Source: Bacteroidota bacterium
GTDB taxonomy: Bacteria; Bacteroidota; Bacteroidia; Bacteroidales; Lentimicrobiaceae
Direction: 5' to 3'
DNA length: 55,455 bases
Assembly (NCBI GenBank): GCA_009773515.1
Contig: WSXX01000041.1
Location: 1-55,455, forward strand
The translations under genes were made by a program, and so were the position numbers. The notes below the pieces were generated by a model, which did not search any database, was not told where the DNA came from, and saw only the letters and a list, made by a program, of their open reading frames with translations. Positions 51,052 through 55,455 of the stretch are shown piece by piece. Numbering within the stretch: position 1 is the first letter of the stretch; each line of letters begins with the position of its first letter.

Positions 51052-52212
51052 TTATCCGTTAACCAATGGAATGCTGACAATAAATGTTGTTCCGTTGGAT
51101 TCATCGGTTTTGAATGAAACTTCACCACCCAGATATTTGGTTGTGAGAAGTTTTACTGAATAGGTGCCCAAACCACGGTCAGCTCCTTTGGTTGAAAACG
51201 AGCGTTGAAATATCTGCAGCCTCACGCCTTCAGGGATAAACCCGGGATTTGAAACTGAAAAGATAATTTTATTGTGGGTCTCAGTTGCTTTTAATGTTAC
51301 AGTATCGCTGCGGAATGAGGCTTCCAGGGCATTCTTTACAAGGTTGATCAGAACCCTTTTCAGCAATTGTGTATCGGTGCGGGCTTCGTATATTCCTTCG
51401 AAAGGTTCCACCACAATTGTTTTGCCCTCAGCCATTTTGTGATGTTTCAGATAAGCAGCAACATCGCGCATAACTTCGGCCACTTCGTATATCAGCACAT
51501 TTGGAACCAAATCGCCGCTCTCTGCGGCTGTGAGTGCCCGTTGCGACATAATATCTTCAACCAGATCATGTGCAGCTTTTTCAGCGAACTCAATAAACTC
51601 CTTCATCATTAATGGATCTTCAGCTTCACGCAAAACATAAAGCAAGCCATTTAAGCCTGTTGCGGTATTCAGCACATCATGAAAAAACATTTTTTCAAGT
51701 GCCCTGCGCCTTTTCTTATCGCTGATGTCTTTAACCGCAAAAATTACAAATCGTTGACCATTAAATGGAAACGGAGTTGCCGTGACGTGAAGATCAAATG
51801 AATGTGTCTGACCATTGATTTCGGAAGTAATCCGGCATTCATCATTAACTTGTTCACCGGTACGCTGACATTCAATTATGGCGTTTACTGCGCCACAAAA
51901 TCTGCATGAATCGGTTGTGCCGCATCCTCCTGCAGTTTCGGCTGAATGAATACAACTGAGCAATTCTCCCGGACGATCGCCCAGATAATCTTCCTGTGAA
52001 CTTCCCGAAATAATTTCTAGAAGTGCCTTGTTTGCATAAACAATCTGCCTTTCGGGTGAAAGAATGGTGGCTACATCGGGCATTGCATCCGAGATCATCC
52101 TTAGCATGGTATTACCGGATAATTCATTGTAAAAATCAAGAATATCTGCTTCAGGGGTGCGTTCAGCAGCGGCAAACATGGTGTCTGCCTTAAATCCGAT
52201 TATGTTTTTCAT
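51052..52212 (-). CDS. PAS histidine kinase with cysteine cluster
   Basis: 386 aa, no membrane segment, so cytosolic. A PAS domain (about 35-165) contains an inserted cysteine cluster, C-I-H near residue 87, then GGCGTTDSCRFCGA and a further Cys in IIEC, which looks suited to bind a metal, Fe-S cluster or redox signal. The kinase core follows: an H-box FFHDVLNTATGLNGLL (His near 185) that is divergent from HisKA, then HATPase_c with NLVKNALEAS, GLGTYSVKLL and GTTFIVSIP. No partner regulator is adjacent. A sensory role in redox or metal signalling is inference. Confidence 0.85.
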   Translation of the reverse strand: MKNIIGFKADTMFAAAERTPEADILDFYNELSGNTMLRMISDAMPDVATILSPERQIVYANKALLEIISGSSQEDYLGDRPGELLSCIHSAETAGGCGTTDSCRFCGAVNAIIECQRTGEQVNDECRITSEINGQTHSFDLHVTATPFPFNGQRFVIFAVKDISDKKRRRALEKMFFHDVLNTATGLNGLLYVLREAEDPLMMKEFIEFAEKAAHDLVEDIMSQRALTAAESGDLVPNVLIYEVAEVMRDVAAYLKHHKMAEGKTIVVEPFEGIYEARTDTQLLKRVLINLVKNALEASFRSDTVTLKATETHNKIIFSVSNPGFIPEGVRLQIFQRSFSTKGADRGLGTYSVKLLTTKYLGGEVSFKTDESNGTTFIVSIPLVNG

Positions 52213-52525
52213 GCCATCAGTAGTTAAAGATTTTAAACAGGTAGTTTAGCTTTTGTAGTTTGATCCAGCCATAGAGGTTCATTATTAATAACACATTCGT
52301 TTAAAAGTAACCGACACAAACGCTAATCAGAACTTTTATAATTAGGGTCTGCTGAGAAATATTCAATGGTCATATTTTCAGCACCTTACAAAATTAATTT
52401 TGAAGATGCAAATCCCTTAGGGATTGCCCAAAAATAACCCCCAATGCAATTGGGGGTTAAGCAAAATGAACTGAAAAACAGAACCCCGTAGTGGGTTCCC
52501 CATCAACACAACACTAATCCTGAAA
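52213..52525. repeat. Intergenic palindromic repeats
   Basis: AACCCCCAAT (52436-52445) and ATTGGGGGTT (52449-52458) form a 10-bp hairpin. CCCTTAGGG lies just before it and ACCCCGTAGTGGGTTCCCC after it. These belong to the same kind of short GC palindromes as the CCCTTTCAGGG and CCCCAGAGGGG units. No gene seen. Confidence 0.65.
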
Positions 52526-52564
52526 AAAGTAAAAACCTTCCGGAAATTGATTTTCCGGAAGGTT
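52526..52564 (-). terminator. Strong hairpin terminator of the 52597 gene
   Basis: AACCTTCCGGAAA (52534-52546) pairs with TTTCCGGAAGGTT (52552-52564) around a 5-nt loop. On the minus strand TTTTTACTTTTTT follows, giving a good rho-independent terminator about 30 bp after the stop. Confidence 0.8.
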
Positions 52565-52596
52565 CTTTTTTTAAAGAAATACAGAAAATGAACTGC

Positions 52597-53259
52597 TTAT
52601 TCCTTTTCAGCTTTACTCCAGTCAACAAAGAAACGACCTTCGCTTAAAACAATGGTATCGGTTTCATCTGATTTGCGTGTATTGTCATGATCGTGCGGCC
52701 CGGCATTGGCAAGCATACCTCCACCGGCTTTGGTAATCATTTTCTTCTCGAGATTACCACGTATGCCAGAGCCTGACATGGTTGCCACCGCCCGCTTTTT
52801 GTAATAAACCCCTAAAAGAGTTGCTTCAAAACTGCCTTCAACGGATGAAGGTGTTATTTTATCGATGGTAACTGTACCTGAAAGTGATTCACCATCATGA
52901 AATGCATGGCCGAGACCTTTTGTTTCCTCAGTATAATCAACGAGAACCCACACTTTTGAGCGATCGGCCTTTTTCTTCGACTCATTTTCAAGCCCTTCCT
53001 CCGAAATAATCGGATATGTTCCGGGCTGCAGACTATCGGAAAAATAATAAAACCTTATCCACACCTGCACATCCGGCGACACCTGAAAAGATGCAATTGC
53101 CAGATATTCAAAGCCAACCGTGGGAATCTTCAGCTTCCTGGCTTCTGCCTTGTATTCTTTACCATCCACTTTGCAGGAAATAAAGTTTGTAAATTCCTGT
53201 GCAGACGTAAACAGGCTACTGATTAGAATTGCGAAAATAATCAATGTAAGTTTTTTCAT
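52597..53259 (-). CDS. Secreted protein, unknown function
   Basis: 220 aa. A signal peptide (MKKLTLIIFAILISSLFTSA) is followed by FISCKVDGKEYKA, a short N-terminal strand pattern often seen in Bacteroidota envelope proteins. The rest is beta-rich with GTVTIDKITPSSVEGSFEAT, and a polar His/Asp tail (GPHDHDNTRKSDETD) near 185-200 that could bind metal. No sorting domain and no lipobox. I do not recognise the family. Single gene with its own terminator. Confidence 0.7.
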   Translation of the reverse strand: MKKLTLIIFAILISSLFTSAQEFTNFISCKVDGKEYKAEARKLKIPTVGFEYLAIASFQVSPDVQVWIRFYYFSDSLQPGTYPIISEEGLENESKKKADRSKVWVLVDYTEETKGLGHAFHDGESLSGTVTIDKITPSSVEGSFEATLLGVYYKKRAVATMSGSGIRGNLEKKMITKAGGGMLANAGPHDHDNTRKSDETDTIVLSEGRFFVDWSKAEKE

Positions 53260-53362
53260 GATTTATTGGTTTGATTTACTGATAAACAAAAAATAAGAGT
53301 AAAGGTAAGAAATAAAGTTAAAAATAGCCACCATGCAATGACCCGATTTTCGGGCAACTTGT

Positions 53363-53467
53363 TTTACTCTTCAGCTATTTCGATTGACTCTTAGGCTATT
53401 TTGATTTACTCTTGGGTGAACACGATTGACTCTTCAGCTATTTCGATTTACTCTTGGATGAACTTCC
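53363..53467. repeat. 21-bp array, five units in exact phase
   Basis: Units start at 53363, 53384, 53405, 53426 and 53447. They alternate TTTACTCTT and TTGACTCTT at the start and mostly end in CGA or TGA. On the minus strand the units read GAAGAGTAAATCGAAATAGC, with the same GAAG start and A-run placement as the 4574-5224 array, so they appear to belong to the same family. Confidence 0.8.
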
Positions 53468-54081
53468 GCCAAATTCCAGCGGCAACCGCTTTAAATTCCT
53501 TTAATTTTTTATTGCTTATGTCGTTGAATTTGAACAACATGAAAAATATTTCAAAAAATATTTCAAAAAACATTGAAAAACAGTATTACCATTTTCAAAT
53601 TTCCGGATCTATGTTTAGATAATAAATGCTGGTGATAATTTTTTGAACAATCTGACTGGAAAACAAAAAACAAGTATTAACTGGATTATTTTTATTTGAT
53701 GCTTCTTTAAATAATTGTTTTGTTGTTAATGTTATTACCTGTATTATTTTCAAATTATTTCATTTTTAACTTGCTTTTTTATTTTTTCTTTTTAGCTTTG
53801 CCTCGAAATAATGTAATGAATATGAACAAAGTATTATATAATACCTTAATATCTAAGGGCTTACCCCCCCCCAGCTGCCTGTTTATCAGGCCTTTACATT
53901 ACTTCGCGAGCAACTTAACTCAATTTCTATTAAAGCGAACCTTCTTTTTAAACACCATTTCAATTTCATTTCAAAGAGTTTTAAATGCTTTTTACACCCC
54001 GTTTTATTTCGCGGGCGCAATTTTTTATTTGCACAATTTTTCAAAATCCAATATATTTACTCACCCAAAAATTAATTATTT
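53468..54081. other. AT-rich intergenic region with an isolated -7 box and C9 tract
   Basis: TAGCTTTG (53793-53800) is a TAnnTTTG box with no clear gene behind it. The open frame that follows (to 54085) is hydrophobic by composition, overlaps the next start and has no protein features I trust. A run of nine C residues (53864-53872) lies inside it. A second box-like TATATTTA (54052-54059) is 23 nt before the lipoprotein ATG. Confidence 0.5.
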
Positions 54082-55131
54082 ATGAAGTACAAATCAATAA
54101 TGCTTTTCCTCGCCCTTGTAATTGTGGCAGGAGTATTTAACGCATGTAAAAAAGATCAGGCACCACAAACTGAAGCCATTTCTGAAGCAGAAAATGATAA
54201 AGTAAACCAGTTGCTGGGAAGTTTTACCGACAACTTTGAATCTTATAAAAGCGGCAAATGGCTGAAAAGTGGCGATAAAATTGATTACGATTCTGTTTTG
54301 TGGTACATTGATGGTGCCATAAACTTCAATTATGCTTCGGGGCATTACTCATTTGAAAGAATACACAAAGACACAATTTTCGTTGAAGTTCCGATCGACC
54401 CGGATATGAAATCCCTGTTAACTAATGTTTTTGAATCGTACAACGAATCACTCCTACGCATTGGCGAAAAGTATTATGACATTACCGGTGAATACAAAAA
54501 GTTTATTATGGCTACTGTAAGCGATGCCGGCCCATTACCCGATGGCAAACGCAAGTTGCGCGTTACCACACTTACCGGCACTGGATTGGCTACCCAAAGC
54601 GGGAATTTTCCTGATACGGTGAGTCATCACTATGACCGTGATGCATCTTTTAATTGTGATGATCAAGCAGCATTAGGCGCTCCTCGTGTATTTGAAGCAA
54701 AATTAATGGAACATTTTAATACAACACCTCCTACAGGCTGCAGATATTATTTTGTGGGTGCATCTGTTGAGGTTGTGCTTGAGTACCAGAACTATAGAAT
54801 AAACCCTGCAGTACCCCTAACCAATTACCTGGACTACAAGATATTTGCAGCATATGAAAATCTATATCCATTTACCTTCAACGATGATGTGGTTTGCTTA
54901 GAATACAATCAATGGAATTCAGGGATACATGAAATGCAGTTTTATTATGACCACCTGAAGGCATTAGTATTGGCAAATAAGCCAAACAATAAAGCTTTTG
55001 CTTCCAGCGAAATTCTTAGCCCGATTTTCAACTCAACACCCAACAGAGTAATACTTCACGAACCACATCTTTCCTACAAGACAAAACTGATGTCGTGCGA
55101 GGAAAGCAATCCCTATTTCCCAACAGAATAA
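54082..55131 (+). CDS. Lipoprotein, unknown function
   Basis: 349 aa. A lipoprotein signal with lipobox (ALVIVAGVFNAC, Cys near residue 21) is followed by an acidic linker and a mixed alpha/beta domain with many aromatic residues (LWYIDGAINFNYASGHYSFE). Four further cysteines (FNCDDQ, TGCRYY, VVCLEY, LMSCEE) are spaced such that two disulfides are possible. No family recognised. The gene is followed after about 170 bp by another exported protein. Confidence 0.75.
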   Translation: MKYKSIMLFLALVIVAGVFNACKKDQAPQTEAISEAENDKVNQLLGSFTDNFESYKSGKWLKSGDKIDYDSVLWYIDGAINFNYASGHYSFERIHKDTIFVEVPIDPDMKSLLTNVFESYNESLLRIGEKYYDITGEYKKFIMATVSDAGPLPDGKRKLRVTTLTGTGLATQSGNFPDTVSHHYDRDASFNCDDQAALGAPRVFEAKLMEHFNTTPPTGCRYYFVGASVEVVLEYQNYRINPAVPLTNYLDYKIFAAYENLYPFTFNDDVVCLEYNQWNSGIHEMQFYYDHLKALVLANKPNNKAFASSEILSPIFNSTPNRVILHEPHLSYKTKLMSCEESNPYFPTE

Positions 55132-55304
55132 GCTTACATGGGCTTTAAAACAAAAGGTTTTGAACCTTAAAAGGGGTAGATTTCTGGTTAATGCGAAAGG
55201 CTAGTTTCTTTGGAGTTCGATACTTAGATTAAAATTACCTTTTCATTGGTTGATTAATCTAACTCCCTGTTAAGCATTAATAAAGAAACATTATTTTCAA
55301 TACA

Positions 55305-55455
55305 ATGAAAAGAATACCAATTGTAATATTTCAGATGTTTCTAACTCTTGCTTTGCAAGCACAAGGTACATTTGAGGTTTTTATTCCTTCAACTTACAGA
55401 ACCGGAACCACCATGGCGATTGATGATGGTAATGGGGGCATTATTGCACCAATGA
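55305..55455 (+). CDS. Secreted protein, N-terminus only (runs off the window)
   Basis: 50 codons are visible. A signal peptide (MKRIPIVIFQMFLTLALQAQ) is followed by GTFEVFIPSTYRTGTTMAID and DGNGGII, which resembles the first strand of a beta-propeller or repeat protein. The frame is open to the window end. A T9SS cargo protein would fit the surroundings, but the diagnostic C-terminus is not in view. Confidence 0.6.
   Translation, partial: MKRIPIVIFQMFLTLALQAQGTFEVFIPSTYRTGTTMAIDDGNGGIIAPM

Noticed and set aside
1-55455. tRNA, rRNA or other structured RNA genes
   Set aside because: Reading both strands by eye I saw no cloverleaf or rRNA-like stretch; a covariance-model scan would be needed to exclude small RNAs.

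Overview
This window is from a member of the Bacteroidota. The evidence is the type IX secretion C-terminal sorting domains, the S46 dipeptidyl peptidase, the separate propeller/Y_Y_Y sensor kinase, DUF4878-type lipoproteins, and above all the promoters: again and again a TAnnTTTG box, the Bacteroidota -7 element, lies shortly upstream of the gene start. Strong Shine-Dalgarno sites are absent, as usual in this phylum. I cannot name the species. No rRNA, tRNA or CRISPR array was recognised.

Layout. 1-1.1 kb: a dump of repeats (two 214-bp copies, hairpins, a 48-bp tandem repeat). 1.1-4.1 kb (minus strand): a four-gene operon led by an XRE regulator with a dead ImmA/IrrE-like domain and a PIN-like protein. 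4.6-5.2 kb: a non-coding array of about 31 units of 21 bp that keeps exact phase despite strong divergence. 5.9-19.1 kb: an accessory/defence island made of separate modules: membrane protein + DGQHR protein; DUF3883 nuclease-like protein; m4C-type methyltransferase + large DGQHR protein with a nuclease-like N-terminus; a complete type I restriction-modification system (hsdR, hsdM, hsdS); and a small membrane protein. Four of these units start with the same promoter-leader-palindrome sequence. The island abuts carB, and a second, slightly diverged copy of the carB 3' end lies inside it at 18541-18708, so the 3' end of carB looks like the insertion point.

19.4-24.2 kb (minus strand): carB and carA, separated by about 500 bp of dispersed repeats. 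25.4-30.9 kb: a YiiX-like hydrolase and a lipoprotein, then a TPR histidine kinase and LuxR/NarL-type response regulator, a receiver-less LuxR protein and a lipoprotein. The last two have the same 16-bp motif exactly 34 bp before their -7 boxes. 31.4-41.7 kb: a GIY-YIG nuclease in repeats, a GH16 glucanase, a second two-component pair (propeller kinase 32936-35923 and regulator 36003-36632), two secreted T9SS cargo proteins and a PLP aminotransferase. The regulator and both cargo genes share an ATCAC-N8-GTGAT operator at nearly the same distance from the -7 box, which predicts a small regulon.

41.8-53.3 kb (minus strand): a membrane-anchored MutS-like ATPase overlapping a CYTH protein, a hybrid histidine kinase, an S46 peptidase, mannose-1-phosphate guanylyltransferase, a SprT-like protein overlapping a small lipoprotein, a PAS histidine kinase with a cysteine cluster, and a secreted protein of unknown function. 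53.3-55.5 kb: a short second 21-bp array, an AT-rich gap, a lipoprotein of unknown function and the start of a secreted protein that runs off the window.
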